Shown here piece after piece: positions 1-8,864 of a stretch of DNA of 44,345 bases (positions within the stretch are counted from its first letter, which is position 1; each line of letters begins with the position of its first letter). Position numbers and translations under genes: made by a program. The notes under the pieces are model-generated. The model was not told the origin of the DNA, made no database searches, and saw only the letters and a program-made list of their open reading frames with translations. Source of the stretch: Bacteroidota bacterium (GTDB taxonomy: Bacteria > Bacteroidota > Bacteroidia > Flavobacteriales > BACL11); contig JAOOLD010000013.1 in the NCBI GenBank assembly GCA_028408365.1, positions 1 through 44,345 on the forward strand. Reading direction: 5' to 3'.

Positions 1-134
1 ATACGAGTGTTTTGATTTTTAATATAATTTTTTTCATAATAACATGTTTTGTTTCGTTGAAAATAAAAAAAAATTTAAGTTAAAACAAAAAATTAAAAAA
101 ATTAATTTCTAGATAAGACACTTAAAAAAATTGA

Positions 135-153
135 GTAAGTGTTTAATTTACAC
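135..153 (+). promoter_or_regulatory. Candidate operator, GTAAGTGT-N7-ACAC, copy 1
   Basis: The 15-bp core GTGT-N7-ACAC is an inverted repeat. Including the upstream GTAA, the 19-bp site matches the site at 44288-44306 at 16 of 19 positions. It lies about 185 bp before the beta-helix gene. The binding protein is unknown; the locus regulators at 28574-29658 are possible candidates by inference only. Confidence 0.45.
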
Positions 154-186
154 TAAGATTTTTAATCTTTTATTTGATTATTTTAT

Positions 187-201
187 GTGTTTTTTTTACA
201 C
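187..201 (+). promoter_or_regulatory. Candidate operator, GTGT-N7-ACAC, copy 2
   Basis: Second GTGT-N7-ACAC inverted repeat, 48 bp downstream of the first. Both copies are followed by the same bases (TTTACACTAAGA), so they look like paired sites rather than isolated chance matches. The centre is a T run, so part of the match could be low complexity. Confidence 0.4.
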
Positions 202-337
202 TAAGAATATTATGCATGATGATTGAAACATTCTTTTTTTGCACAGAAATGATTTAATTTGAAAAAGCTTATTTTTGATTTAATTTTATATAATTTACCA
301 TCAGCTATTTTTATATTTTAAAATTCAAAAATTTAAA

Positions 338-2611
338 ATGTTTACAAGTCGGTTTACTCGCTTATTTTCTAAAAAAATCATACTAACAATATTATCAGTT
401 TCTACTGCATTATTTCTGAGTGCACAAAATTATTATATCAGTAGTTCTTTAGGCAGTGACCAAAACAACGGCTTAAGTATTCAAACCCCATTCAAATCAA
501 TTGAAAAGTTAAACTCGATGAATTTTAATGCCGGTGATTCAATTTATTTTAAGTCAGGTGATTACTGGGAGGGTATGTTTTGGGTAAAGGGTTCTGGTAC
601 ATTAACTGAGCCAATTGTAATTGATGTATATGGTGGAAATACTAAGCCTATCATAAATGGTTTTGGATACCAAGCATCTGTTTTGATTTTTAATGATCAA
701 CATATTCACATAAACGGATTAGAGCTTTACAATTCTGCTGATCATTTTGATTCTGCTAGCACAACAACAATATCAGCACAGACACCTAACTTATTTTCAA
801 ACGGCCCAAACTCATCATGGACTAATGTTTACACTGCTTGTGTAATTGGTGATGGAAACAATGGAGCTCAACAGACCTTTATAATTAATGTAACAAACCT
901 ACCTCCTCAGGGCGTAAATTACAGAGTTGCAAGGACAGTGGCGAACCAAAATTGGTATTTTGCACCTTTACAAGCCCTATCATTAGGACTAAATACAATA
1001 ACAGTTAACAGTGTTAGCTTTGACAGAACTGTGAAATTTCAATTTAGTAATGGCGCAGTTGAATTTAGTACAATTACTCTTAATGGAGATTCTATTTATC
1101 AGGGCGTAGCTAAAAAACTACCCGGTTTTGGTGGAGTTGAAAATTCTTGGGGCTCTGGAAAAAATGTACGTTTTGGCGTCAAAGTAGTTGCATCTACACA
1201 AGACCTTCAAAACTTTACTTTTAATGATCTATACATTCACGATATTTATCCGACACCGTCTAATACTAATAACATTCATCTTGGATATGGTATCAAATTT
1301 GAAACACAATCAGATTTAACTTCTGGACTAGTGAATATCATTTCTAATGTAAAAGTCATTAACTCAACAATATCAAATACTGGACATTATGGTCTGTGGA
1401 TCAAATCTTTGGGGATTGTTGGTATAGATTCTATAAAGAACAACCAAATTCTTGTTGAAAATTGTGTTTTTGAACATACAGGCGGCTCAGGCTTTGTTCC
1501 AAATAAAAGTAAAAATGTGCTTGTTCAAGATTGTATTTTCAATCATACAGGCTCATCAATAGACAATAGAATGTGGAAAAGAGGAAGCGGTATGTGGCCT
1601 TTTGATTGTAAAAATGTAGTTGCTCAAAACAATAAATTCTTGAACGCACACGGTCCAATGGACTCTTATGGATCACATATTGACTATGGCAATGAAAATG
1701 TTGTGTTTCAATACAACTATAGTTGCAATAATGAAGGTGGATTTGCTGAGATTTTAGGAGATAACATAAACTGTGGTTATAGATACAATATAAGTGTAAA
1801 TGATGGCTATAGAGAAGACCCCAGTGGAACACCTTGGGATAAGAAAGGTAAAATTTTTTGGATCTCTAATTTTTGTGGTCAAAATCCAATCAGGTGTCCA
1901 AATGTAGGTACTTTCATTTATAATAATACAGTATTTGTTAGCGATACATTGAACCCTGAAATCTATTTTTGGCCAAATGTCGGGGATGTACATTTATATA
2001 ATAATTTAATTGTCACAACTCAAAACGGACAAACTATTCCCACTTTAATTGAAAATGACCCGAGCGACCTTTACATTAGTCATAATCTTTTTTATGACTC
2101 CACTCGAATAGATTTAGACATTGAGCTAGAGAACAATGCAATTTACAGCGATCCCTTATTGGTTAATTCTTTTTATTATGGAGAAAATAATGATGAAGCA
2201 TACCGAGTTCAAAGTAATAGCCCCGCAGTTGGAAGTGGTTTTTTAATTAGCGGTAGTACTGATTCGATTAACTATTTACAGCACAATGGCGGCTTGGATT
2301 ATTTTGGTAATAATGTTTCTCATAATTCACCATCTAATATTGGTGCTTATAATGGTTTTGGTGCAATGAACATTTTGGAAATTAATAAAGATAAAATAAA
2401 GCTTTATCCAAGCGTAACTAAAGATTATATTAATATTGAGATTGAAGAATACTCAGGCACTATAAGAGCAGAAATTTATGCACTAAACGGTGATTTTATA
2501 GCAGTTCAATATGGGGATAGACTATCTTTCGAGCAGTATAAGTCTGGAACATACTTCTGTGTGATAATCTACGCAAACAAAAATAAAACTCTTAGAGTAG
2601 TCAAGCTATAA
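338..2611 (+). CDS. T9SS-secreted right-handed beta-helix protein with an inserted module
   Basis: 757 residues. A signal peptide ends near residue 30 (LFLSAQ). Residues about 31-130 and 255-640 have the look of a right-handed parallel beta-helix of the pectate-lyase-like type (FKSGDYWEGMF, KPIINGFG, then many NN/N-x-V rungs such as NVLVQDCIFNHTG and NVVAQNNKF). Between them, residues about 152-253 form a separate module closely similar to the three tandem modules of the convergent neighbour. Residues about 683-757 are a type A T9SS sorting domain (KIKLYPSVTKDYINIEI, ending in VVKL). The fold is shared by lyases and hydrolases, and I cannot name the substrate or catalytic residues. Its place beside sulfatases suggests secreted attack on an anionic polysaccharide. 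ATG start, no visible Shine-Dalgarno, as usual for the phylum. Confidence 0.75.
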   Translation: MFTSRFTRLFSKKIILTILSVSTALFLSAQNYYISSSLGSDQNNGLSIQTPFKSIEKLNSMNFNAGDSIYFKSGDYWEGMFWVKGSGTLTEPIVIDVYGGNTKPIINGFGYQASVLIFNDQHIHINGLELYNSADHFDSASTTTISAQTPNLFSNGPNSSWTNVYTACVIGDGNNGAQQTFIINVTNLPPQGVNYRVARTVANQNWYFAPLQALSLGLNTITVNSVSFDRTVKFQFSNGAVEFSTITLNGDSIYQGVAKKLPGFGGVENSWGSGKNVRFGVKVVASTQDLQNFTFNDLYIHDIYPTPSNTNNIHLGYGIKFETQSDLTSGLVNIISNVKVINSTISNTGHYGLWIKSLGIVGIDSIKNNQILVENCVFEHTGGSGFVPNKSKNVLVQDCIFNHTGSSIDNRMWKRGSGMWPFDCKNVVAQNNKFLNAHGPMDSYGSHIDYGNENVVFQYNYSCNNEGGFAEILGDNINCGYRYNISVNDGYREDPSGTPWDKKGKIFWISNFCGQNPIRCPNVGTFIYNNTVFVSDTLNPEIYFWPNVGDVHLYNNLIVTTQNGQTIPTLIENDPSDLYISHNLFYDSTRIDLDIELENNAIYSDPLLVNSFYYGENNDEAYRVQSNSPAVGSGFLISGSTDSINYLQHNGGLDYFGNNVSHNSPSNIGAYNGFGAMNILEINKDKIKLYPSVTKDYINIEIEEYSGTIRAEIYALNGDFIAVQYGDRLSFEQYKSGTYFCVIIYANKNKTLRVVKL
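791..1096 (+). other. Module inserted in the beta-helix protein
   Basis: Codes for residues about 152-253 of the beta-helix protein. It matches the triple module of the neighbour through SSWTNVYTA (compare TSWSYVLEA), QTFIINVTNLP, YRVARTVANQNWYF, TVKFQFSNGAVEF and LNG. On either side the beta-helix pattern resumes, so this is a domain insertion rather than a terminal fusion. Confidence 0.7.
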
Positions 2612-2653
2612 TTCTCTTATTTTAATCTTTGAAGTCTTATCATGAGCTAATTA

Positions 2654-5485
2654 CTAATATTTAGTAACTCTTTCTACCTTGCTACCCAATTCAGAATTAA
2701 TTTTAATAAAGTATAATCCTGAAACAAAATCAGAAAGATTGATGCGATCTTGATCAATCAATTCTGATTGTTGCATTAACACTTTACCATTAATGTCAAC
2801 AATAAGAATATCAACAAATCCTATGCCTTCTAATGAAATTACAAGATCGTTAGTTGTAGGGTTAGGAAAAAACTTAACTTCATATTTTTTATAATTATCA
2901 TTAATTCCTGTTGAAGTATTAATAGTAAAACAATCAGAAATTTCTGAACAATTGTTTAAACTTACTTCAACTGCATATAATCCAGATGTTTGAGTTGTAA
3001 ATGTTGCATTTGTTTCACCTGTAATTGGTGCAAAATTATCGTTGCAATCAACCCATTGATATGTTGTTCCACCAGCAGTAGATTGAGCTTGTAGCGTAGT
3101 ATCATTTATAATAACAACAACAGAATTTACAGACGTAATTGTTAAATCAACACTGGCAATACTATCACAACCATAAGCATTAGTACCTATCCAGCTATAT
3201 GTTCCAGATGTAGTATACGTATTTCCGTTCCAATTTAAACTGTCACAAGATGAAATAGCAAAAAAGGAAGATGAGGATGAATTAATTGTAAGATTTAAAG
3301 TTACTACACTATCACAACCAACGCTATTAGTATCTAGCCAAGTATATGTCCCAGATGATGTATATGTATTACCATTCCAATCATAGCTATCGCAAGCACT
3401 AACATTAGCAAATGAAGAAGATGAGTTATTAATTACTAAAATCAAAGAATCAGTGCAAGCTCCATTATTATATGTATATGTTCCCGAGCTGGAATAAGTA
3501 TTTCCGTTCCAAATATATAAGTCACATGATGTCACAAAGGAAGAAGTACTATTTCCTGTTATTGATAAAACTAAAATAGATGTACTATCGCAGCCAAACA
3601 TGCTAGTACCAGTCCAGTAATAAGTTCCCGAGTTTGTATATGTATTTCCATTCCAATTGTAACTGTCGCAAGCTGAAATGGAAGATGAAGATATTGTAGA
3701 GTTATTTATTGTAAGATTTAAGGTTACGACACTATCACACCCCAGAGTATTATTTCCTGTCCAAGTATATACTCCTGATGTAGTATATGTTGTTCCATTC
3801 CAAAAAAGACTATCGCATGATGTAATAGACTCAGATGATGATGAGTTATTAATTGTTAGGTTTAATGTTACTGTACTATCACATCCAACAGCATTTGTTC
3901 CTGTCCAAGTATATACTCCTGATGCAGTATACGTTGTTCCATTCCAATATAAACTGTCACATGATGAAATAGATACTGTAGATGATGATGAGCTATTAAT
4001 TGTTAGGTTTAATACTGCTGAACTATCACATCCAACAGCATTCGTTCCTATCCAAGTGTATGCACCGGATGATGTATATGTATTTCCATTCCAAGCGTAA
4101 CTATCGCAAGCAGCAACATTAAAAGATGAAGAAGATGAATTATTAATTGTTAAATTCAACGTTACTGTACTATCGCATCCAGCTGCGTTCATAAACAAAT
4201 ATGTGGCAGTGTTGTTAGATATATTGTATGTGTTTCCATCAATCCAAGTGTAGTTGTCACATGCTACAATAACGTCAGTACTAGATGAGATTGCGCTACA
4301 AACACATGATGATGCTAGTCCATTTAAGCTCAAAGCATCAAACTCAACAGCTCCACTTGAAAATTGGAACTTAACTGCTCTATTAAATGTTACAGCAGGA
4401 ACTGTAATACTATTAGACCCTAATGTAAGTGCTGTTGCAGGTCCAAAGAACCAGTTTCCATTAGCTGTTGTCTTGGCAACCCTAAAATCTGCTCCACCTG
4501 ATGGTAAAGTTGTCACGTTAATAGTAAATGTTTGAGCACTTTGACTAGCTAAACCAGAATCAACAGTTGTTGCAACAAGAACATAAGGCCAAGCTGCAGG
4601 ACCTGAAACAAAATCACCACAATCACTAATCAATGATATTGGAGGTGTGGGCAGTGGAGCAATACAAGATGATGTTACACCGTTTAAACTTAATGCATTA
4701 AACTCAACATCTCCACTTGAAAATTGAAACTTAACTGCTCTGTTGAATGTTACAGCTGGTACAGAAATGCTATTTGAGCCAAGTGTTAGTGCTATTGCAG
4801 GACCAAAATACCAATTCCCATTCGCTGTTGTCTTGGCAACTCTAAAGTCTGCTCCTCCTGATGGTAAGTTTGTTACATTCATTGTGAAGGTCTGTGTTCC
4901 TTGACTAGAAACTCCAGCAGCAACTGATGTTGCTTCAAGTACGTAAGACCATGAGGTATTGGTACCAATAACAAAATCACTACAACCACTAATTAGTGAT
5001 GAATTTGGAGTTGGCAAGGTAACAATACAAGATGAAGCTATTCCATTTAAGCTCAAAGCGTCAAACTCAACAGCTCCGCTTGAAAATTGGAACTTAACTG
5101 CTCTATTAAATGTTACAGCAGGAACTGTAATACTATTAGATCCAAGTGTTAGTGCTGTTGCAGGACCAAAAAACCAGTTTCCATTGGCTGTTGTCTTGGC
5201 TACTCTGAAGTCTGCTCCACCTGATGGTAAAGTTGTCACGTTAATAGTGAATGTCTGAGCTCCTTGACTAGCTAATCCTGAATCAACAGTTGTTGCAACA
5301 AGAACATAAGGCCAAGCTGTAGGACCAGAAACAAAATCACCACAATTACTAATTAATGATGTGTTTTGAGCAGATACATTTAAAGAACAAATGATAAAAA
5401 CAAAATAAAATAAAAACGATTTGGTTTTTTGAAAAAGTGGTTTTAAAAAAAATCTGTTATTAAAGGTTAAGCTAGATATTTTCAT
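2654..5485 (-). CDS. Large T9SS-secreted repeat protein: three carbohydrate-binding-like modules plus eight CDSYxWNG repeats
   Basis: 943 residues with a signal peptide of about 40 residues (ending NVSAQ). Residues 43-394 are three copies of a roughly 110-residue module with a 120-residue period. Copies 1 and 3 are nearly identical and copy 2 is more diverged. Conserved signatures are FRVAKTTANGNW, FGPA and FNRAVKFQFSSG. Residues about 405-784 are eight repeats of about 45 residues with the pattern CDSYxWNGxTYTxSGxYTW-GCDSxxxLNLTIN, each with two Cys, joined by Ser-rich linkers. A further beta-sandwich-like stretch follows (about 785-857), then a T9SS sorting domain (about 866-943, KFFPNPTTNDL). 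No catalytic domain was recognised. By composition it is a surface adhesin or glycan-binding protein. Its N-terminal module also sits inside the convergent beta-helix protein, so both probably bind the same ligand. Confidence 0.75.
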   Translation of the reverse strand: MKISSLTFNNRFFLKPLFQKTKSFLFYFVFIICSLNVSAQNTSLISNCGDFVSGPTAWPYVLVATTVDSGLASQGAQTFTINVTTLPSGGADFRVAKTTANGNWFFGPATALTLGSNSITVPAVTFNRAVKFQFSSGAVEFDALSLNGIASSCIVTLPTPNSSLISGCSDFVIGTNTSWSYVLEATSVAAGVSSQGTQTFTMNVTNLPSGGADFRVAKTTANGNWYFGPAIALTLGSNSISVPAVTFNRAVKFQFSSGDVEFNALSLNGVTSSCIAPLPTPPISLISDCGDFVSGPAAWPYVLVATTVDSGLASQSAQTFTINVTTLPSGGADFRVAKTTANGNWFFGPATALTLGSNSITVPAVTFNRAVKFQFSSGAVEFDALSLNGLASSCVCSAISSSTDVIVACDNYTWIDGNTYNISNNTATYLFMNAAGCDSTVTLNLTINNSSSSSFNVAACDSYAWNGNTYTSSGAYTWIGTNAVGCDSSAVLNLTINSSSSSTVSISSCDSLYWNGTTYTASGVYTWTGTNAVGCDSTVTLNLTINNSSSSESITSCDSLFWNGTTYTTSGVYTWTGNNTLGCDSVVTLNLTINNSTISSSSISACDSYNWNGNTYTNSGTYYWTGTSMFGCDSTSILVLSITGNSTSSFVTSCDLYIWNGNTYSSSGTYTYNNGACTDSLILVINNSSSSFANVSACDSYDWNGNTYTSSGTYTWLDTNSVGCDSVVTLNLTINSSSSSFFAISSCDSLNWNGNTYTTSGTYSWIGTNAYGCDSIASVDLTITSVNSVVVIINDTTLQAQSTAGGTTYQWVDCNDNFAPITGETNATFTTQTSGLYAVEVSLNNCSEISDCFTINTSTGINDNYKKYEVKFFPNPTTNDLVISLEGIGFVDILIVDINGKVLMQQSELIDQDRINLSDFVSGLYFIKINSELGSKVERVTKY
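3134..4273 (-). repeat. Eight tandem CDSYxWNG protein repeats
   Basis: Eight repeats of about 120-140 bp, coding for CDSYxWNG-type units with paired cysteines and TIN-Ser linkers. The sixth unit is shorter and has lost the usual GCDS spacing (ACTDS). Such repeats are common in long Bacteroidota surface proteins. The cysteines could form disulfides in a stalk. Confidence 0.8.
4304..5359 (-). repeat. Three tandem module-coding repeats, 360-bp period
   Basis: The copies cover about 5027-5359, 4664-4999 and 4304-4639. Copies 1 and 3 remain almost identical at the DNA level over long stretches while copy 2 carries many silent changes, which suggests recent duplication or gene conversion between the outer copies. 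A fourth, more diverged copy of the module is coded at 791-1096 on the other strand. Confidence 0.8.
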
Positions 5486-5529
5486 AGTGTGTTATTAAAT
5501 GTATGATCGGAGACAAAGGCTAAAAAAAA

Positions 5530-7143
5530 TTAATTTTTGTTTTTATTTGACTCTTTATAAATTTTAGGCTCATTATAAACTCTTGAAATAACTGTATCTG
5601 TCATTCTTTTCATTTGTTCAATTGAACCATCATCTTTGTATTCTGTTCTTAATTCCTGAAGCTCTTTTTTGAGATTTTCAATCAGCTTTGGTGATGCCTG
5701 AGCGTATATATTATTCATTTCGTTAGGATCTGTCTCTAAGTCATATAACTCCCACTCATCCATTGTGTAATAGAAGTGCATAAGCTTATAGCGATCTGTT
5801 TTAATACCATAATGTGGCTGTACTTTATGCCAAATAGGATATTCATAGTAATGATAATAAACAGATTTCCTCTGGTTATTATCGTCTCCTTCAAATGCCC
5901 CTTTGAAACTTTTTCCCTGCATCTCTGATGGTATTTCTAGACCTGCCATATCAAGAAGTGTAGGTGCGAAATCAACATTCATAATCATAGCATCAGATTT
6001 AGTCCCGGCTGTAATTGTTCTTGGATTTTTAATAACAAAAGGCATTTTAAAGGATTCCTCATACATCCATCTTTTATCAAACCAACCATGCTCCCCAAGG
6101 TAAAAACCTTGATCAGAAGTGTAAACTACAATAGTATTTTCGCTCAAACCACTTTCTTCTAGATAATCTAAAACACTTCCAACAGCACGATCAATACCTG
6201 CAACACATCTCAAATAGTCTTTAATATAGGTCTGGAATTTCCAGTACTTGAGTGCCTCTCCAGTTAATGTGTCATTTGGTGACCAATATTGCCCCTTATC
6301 TCCATAAGCAAGCCAACGCAAAGAATCTTTCCTTGATAGTCCTGAAGGAGCTACTTGTTTCATATCTCTTCTGTTTAAATGTCTTCCAATTTCCATCATG
6401 TTTTCACTTGCTGCGAGACGACCTTTATAATCGTCATTAAAAGTCTCAGGAAGTGGAAAATCAAAATCACTGAAAAGCTCGTGATACATTGAGTCAGGTC
6501 TCCAATCCCTGTGAGGTGCTTTAAACTGATATAACAGCATGAAAGGCTTTGTTGCGTCTCGCTTAGACAACCAATCTAAACAATCATTCTCTATTGCTTG
6601 TGTTACATGAAGTTTTTTCTCTACGACAGTATCTGTTCCGTTGATACAAAATTGAGGTTTGTAATAAGTACCTTGCCCTCCCCAGTTTATTAGAACTTTA
6701 GAGTAGTCAAATCCTGTTGGTGTTGTACCTAAATGCCATTTACCAATCACTGCAGTTTCATAACCATTTTTTTGAAAGATTTTTGGAAATGTAAGTTGTT
6801 CACCATTAAAATCACCTCCATCAACATTTTTATAAAATCCATTTACATGAGAAAATTTACCTGTTAAAATAGAAGCTCTACTTGGACCGCATATAGAGTT
6901 GGTACAATAAACATTATCCATTCTTGCACCTTCATTAGCAATTCTATCAATATTTGGCGTAGGAGCAAGTTTACTTACTTGTGAGCCATATGCACTCACA
7001 GCTTGGTAAGCATGATCATCGGCCATAATGTAAATCACATTCATGGGCTTATTTTCTTTTTTAATAGATGAATTACACGCGCAAAGAGTGAATAAAAAAA
7101 GGCTTGTAATACTTAATATACCGATTAGACTATTTGATTTCAT
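5530..7143 (-). CDS. S1-family sulfatase lipoprotein
   Basis: 537 residues. The lipobox LCAC puts the lipidated Cys at residue 23. The sulfatase signature CGPSR starts at Cys85, the residue normally converted to formylglycine; the N-terminal metal motif ADDH is at 41-44 and a second metal motif lies in YTSDQGFYLGEHGW. KAPHRDWRP and the DQGFYLGEHGWFDKR block resemble the subfamily usually annotated S1_11 (GlcNAc-6-sulfatase-like), but this assignment is from memory. Length is normal for the family. It hydrolyses sulfate esters on glycans, probably in the periplasm or at the cell surface. It is transcribed alone, divergently from the sulfatase at 7274, with a 130-bp shared upstream region. Activation needs a formylglycine-forming enzyme, which is not in the window. 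Confidence 0.88.
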   Translation of the reverse strand: MKSNSLIGILSITSLFLFTLCACNSSIKKENKPMNVIYIMADDHAYQAVSAYGSQVSKLAPTPNIDRIANEGARMDNVYCTNSICGPSRASILTGKFSHVNGFYKNVDGGDFNGEQLTFPKIFQKNGYETAVIGKWHLGTTPTGFDYSKVLINWGGQGTYYKPQFCINGTDTVVEKKLHVTQAIENDCLDWLSKRDATKPFMLLYQFKAPHRDWRPDSMYHELFSDFDFPLPETFNDDYKGRLAASENMMEIGRHLNRRDMKQVAPSGLSRKDSLRWLAYGDKGQYWSPNDTLTGEALKYWKFQTYIKDYLRCVAGIDRAVGSVLDYLEESGLSENTIVVYTSDQGFYLGEHGWFDKRWMYEESFKMPFVIKNPRTITAGTKSDAMIMNVDFAPTLLDMAGLEIPSEMQGKSFKGAFEGDDNNQRKSVYYHYYEYPIWHKVQPHYGIKTDRYKLMHFYYTMDEWELYDLETDPNEMNNIYAQASPKLIENLKKELQELRTEYKDDGSIEQMKRMTDTVISRVYNEPKIYKESNKNKN

Positions 7144-7211
7144 ATATTTTATTTTGGTAGTTACTTGTAAGTTTAAAATCTAAAATTATAAAATAATTGG
7201 TTTAAACTTTT

Positions 7212-7234
7212 GTGTCATTTAATTCACTAATTTA
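7212..7234. promoter_or_regulatory. Candidate regulatory site TGT-N9-CACTAATTTA in the divergent sulfatase promoter
   Basis: It lies in the 130-bp gap between the divergent sulfatases (7144-7273). It matches a stretch at 16012-16034, just upstream of the cassette A barrel gene, at 18 of 23 positions, including TTCACTAATTTA without mismatch. It resembles the GTGT-N7-ACACTAA sites at 139 and 187 but with one extra spacer base. AT-rich background makes chance similarity possible. Confidence 0.3.
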
Positions 7235-7273
7235 ATTATTTTAATTAAGTTGTGTAATGCAAAAAAATAAAAC

Positions 7274-8854
7274 TTGAAATTTTATCTCTTTTCTTTTTTT
7301 CTGTTTCTGTCTTACTGGTCTCTAGCAAAAGAATCACCAAACTTTTTATGGCTTGTGTGTGAGGATCAATCATTATTTTTTTCAATGTATGGGGATTCAA
7401 GTGCGAATACTCCAAACATCAATCAGCTAGCAAAAGACGGTATTGTTTATCAAAATTGTTATACCCCATCTCCTGTTTGTGCACCCAGCAGAAGTAGTTT
7501 GATTACTGGAATGTATCCTACAACAATTGGAACACAGCATATGCGAGCTTACAAAAAACCTAAAGAAGGAAATACAATCAATTCACATAATTCTCTTCCA
7601 TATTACAGTGCCAAGGCAAAAAAGCCAGTTCGTTTCTTCACTGAAGATCTAAGAGCAAAAGGATATTATTGTACAAATAACTCTAAAGAAGACTATAACA
7701 TGATGACCTCGCCATTAGCATGGGATGAAAGCAGTGAAGAAGCTCACTGGAGGAATAGACAAAATAATCAACCTTTTTTCTCTGTCTTCAATTTTAATGT
7801 AACGCATGAATCTAATATTTGGAAAAATGAGACTACTTATTCAGCTGAAGAGCTAGAAAATGTTCAAATCCCAACTTTTTTTCCGCAGAACTCTAAAATC
7901 AAAAGCGATTTCAAAACAAACTACAAAAATATTGAGAAATTAGATAAACAAATAGGCGTAATTATTAACCAACTCAAAGAGGAGGACCTATATGACAACA
8001 CTATTATATTTTTCTTTAGCGACCACGGTGGTCCTTTCCCCAGATATAAACGATCCATTTACGAAACAGGAATTCGTGTTCCAATGATAGTCAAGTGGAT
8101 TAATGACACAACAAGAAGTAATAACTACCAACTGGTCAGCTTTGTTGATTTTGCCCCTACTATACTCGATGCTGCCAATCTTAAAAGAGAATTTCCATTT
8201 GAAGGTATTTCTTTCTTTAAAAAAGATAATCGAAGGTATGTTTATGCAGCAACAGATAGATTTGATGAAGCTACAGATATTCGTAGAAGCATAAGAGATA
8301 GTAAGTTCAAACTGATTTATAATGGTGATACATCATCACCTGTTTATAAATCTGTGAGATATCGCAAACAGATGCAAACGATGCAGATTCTAGATTCTTT
8401 GGAGAAGAATCGTGAGCTAAACAACTTTTTTTCAAACTGGTTCTCAAAAAGAAAAAACAGTTTTGAATTGTACGAAGTTTCTAAAGACTATTATGAGCTT
8501 AACAATCTGATTTCAAATACAAAATACAATCAAATATATGAATCGTTAAAGCATCAATTATTTAAATGGATCAATGAATCTGATTATGGCAATATGAGTG
8601 AACCAATCATGCTTGATTCAATGTTTTCTAACTCAATGTCCATTCCTAAATTGAATATTCCGAAACTTATCCAACTTGATGAAGGTTATCTAATTAAATC
8701 CAATAATTTATTCGCCTCTGTTGGCTGGAGAAATAAAAAAGAAAAGGTTTGGAAAATATACAATGAAGATGAGTTAATTCAACCTAAAAATGATTTTGAG
8801 ATTTTAATTTTTAAGCCTGGCTATGAGGTGTTTGTTAAGACATTTAAAAAGTAG
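7274..8854 (+). CDS. S1-family sulfatase, secreted
   Basis: 526 residues from a TTG start, chosen because the only nearby upstream ATG (7257) is out of frame and soon stops, while later ATGs would remove the signal peptide (LFLSYWSLA) and the first strand of the domain. CAPSR begins at Cys69 (formylglycine site); the N-terminal metal motif is the variant VCEDQ rather than ADD, common in some sulfatase subfamilies; the second metal motif is FFSDHGGP. GTQHMR and YYCTNNSKEDYN recall the subfamily usually called S1_8 or heparan-sulfamidase-like, an assignment from memory. A C-terminal extension of about 100 residues after the domain has no recognised motif. Convergent with the GH-A gene, 10 bp apart. 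Confidence 0.85.
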   Translation: MKFYLFSFFLFLSYWSLAKESPNFLWLVCEDQSLFFSMYGDSSANTPNINQLAKDGIVYQNCYTPSPVCAPSRSSLITGMYPTTIGTQHMRAYKKPKEGNTINSHNSLPYYSAKAKKPVRFFTEDLRAKGYYCTNNSKEDYNMMTSPLAWDESSEEAHWRNRQNNQPFFSVFNFNVTHESNIWKNETTYSAEELENVQIPTFFPQNSKIKSDFKTNYKNIEKLDKQIGVIINQLKEEDLYDNTIIFFFSDHGGPFPRYKRSIYETGIRVPMIVKWINDTTRSNNYQLVSFVDFAPTILDAANLKREFPFEGISFFKKDNRRYVYAATDRFDEATDIRRSIRDSKFKLIYNGDTSSPVYKSVRYRKQMQTMQILDSLEKNRELNNFFSNWFSKRKNSFELYEVSKDYYELNNLISNTKYNQIYESLKHQLFKWINESDYGNMSEPIMLDSMFSNSMSIPKLNIPKLIQLDEGYLIKSNNLFASVGWRNKKEKVWKIYNEDELIQPKNDFEILIFKPGYEVFVKTFKK

Positions 8855-8864
8855 TTTTTTCTGC

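Larger units (their letters stand above)
1..337. other. Non-coding AT-rich leader upstream of the beta-helix gene
   Basis: No open reading frame of plausible length was seen on either strand. The stretch is extremely AT-rich with long A and T runs. It holds two GTGT-N7-ACAC inverted repeats (139-153 and 187-201), both followed by CACTAAGA, and a small perfect hairpin at 155-169 (AAGATT, loop TTT, AATCTT). A weak promoter-like pair is TTTG at 258-261 and TAATTTTA at 281-288, spaced 19 bp, about 50 bp before the start codon. The region is best read as the regulatory region of the gene starting at 338. Confidence 0.6.

Noticed and set aside
155-169. AAGATT-TTT-AATCTT hairpin as a terminator
   Set aside because: The stem is only six AT-rich pairs and no gene end is visible upstream, so it is noted only as part of the leader.
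3678-5258. Open frames on the plus strand opposite the 943-residue repeat protein (3678-4100, 4254-4535, 4959-5258)
   Set aside because: They mirror the internal repeats of the real gene and have no start context, signal or family motif of their own.
3134-5359. Regular repeats that could suggest a CRISPR array
   Set aside because: The repeats are in-frame protein repeats with 120-360 bp periods, without short identical repeats and unique spacers.
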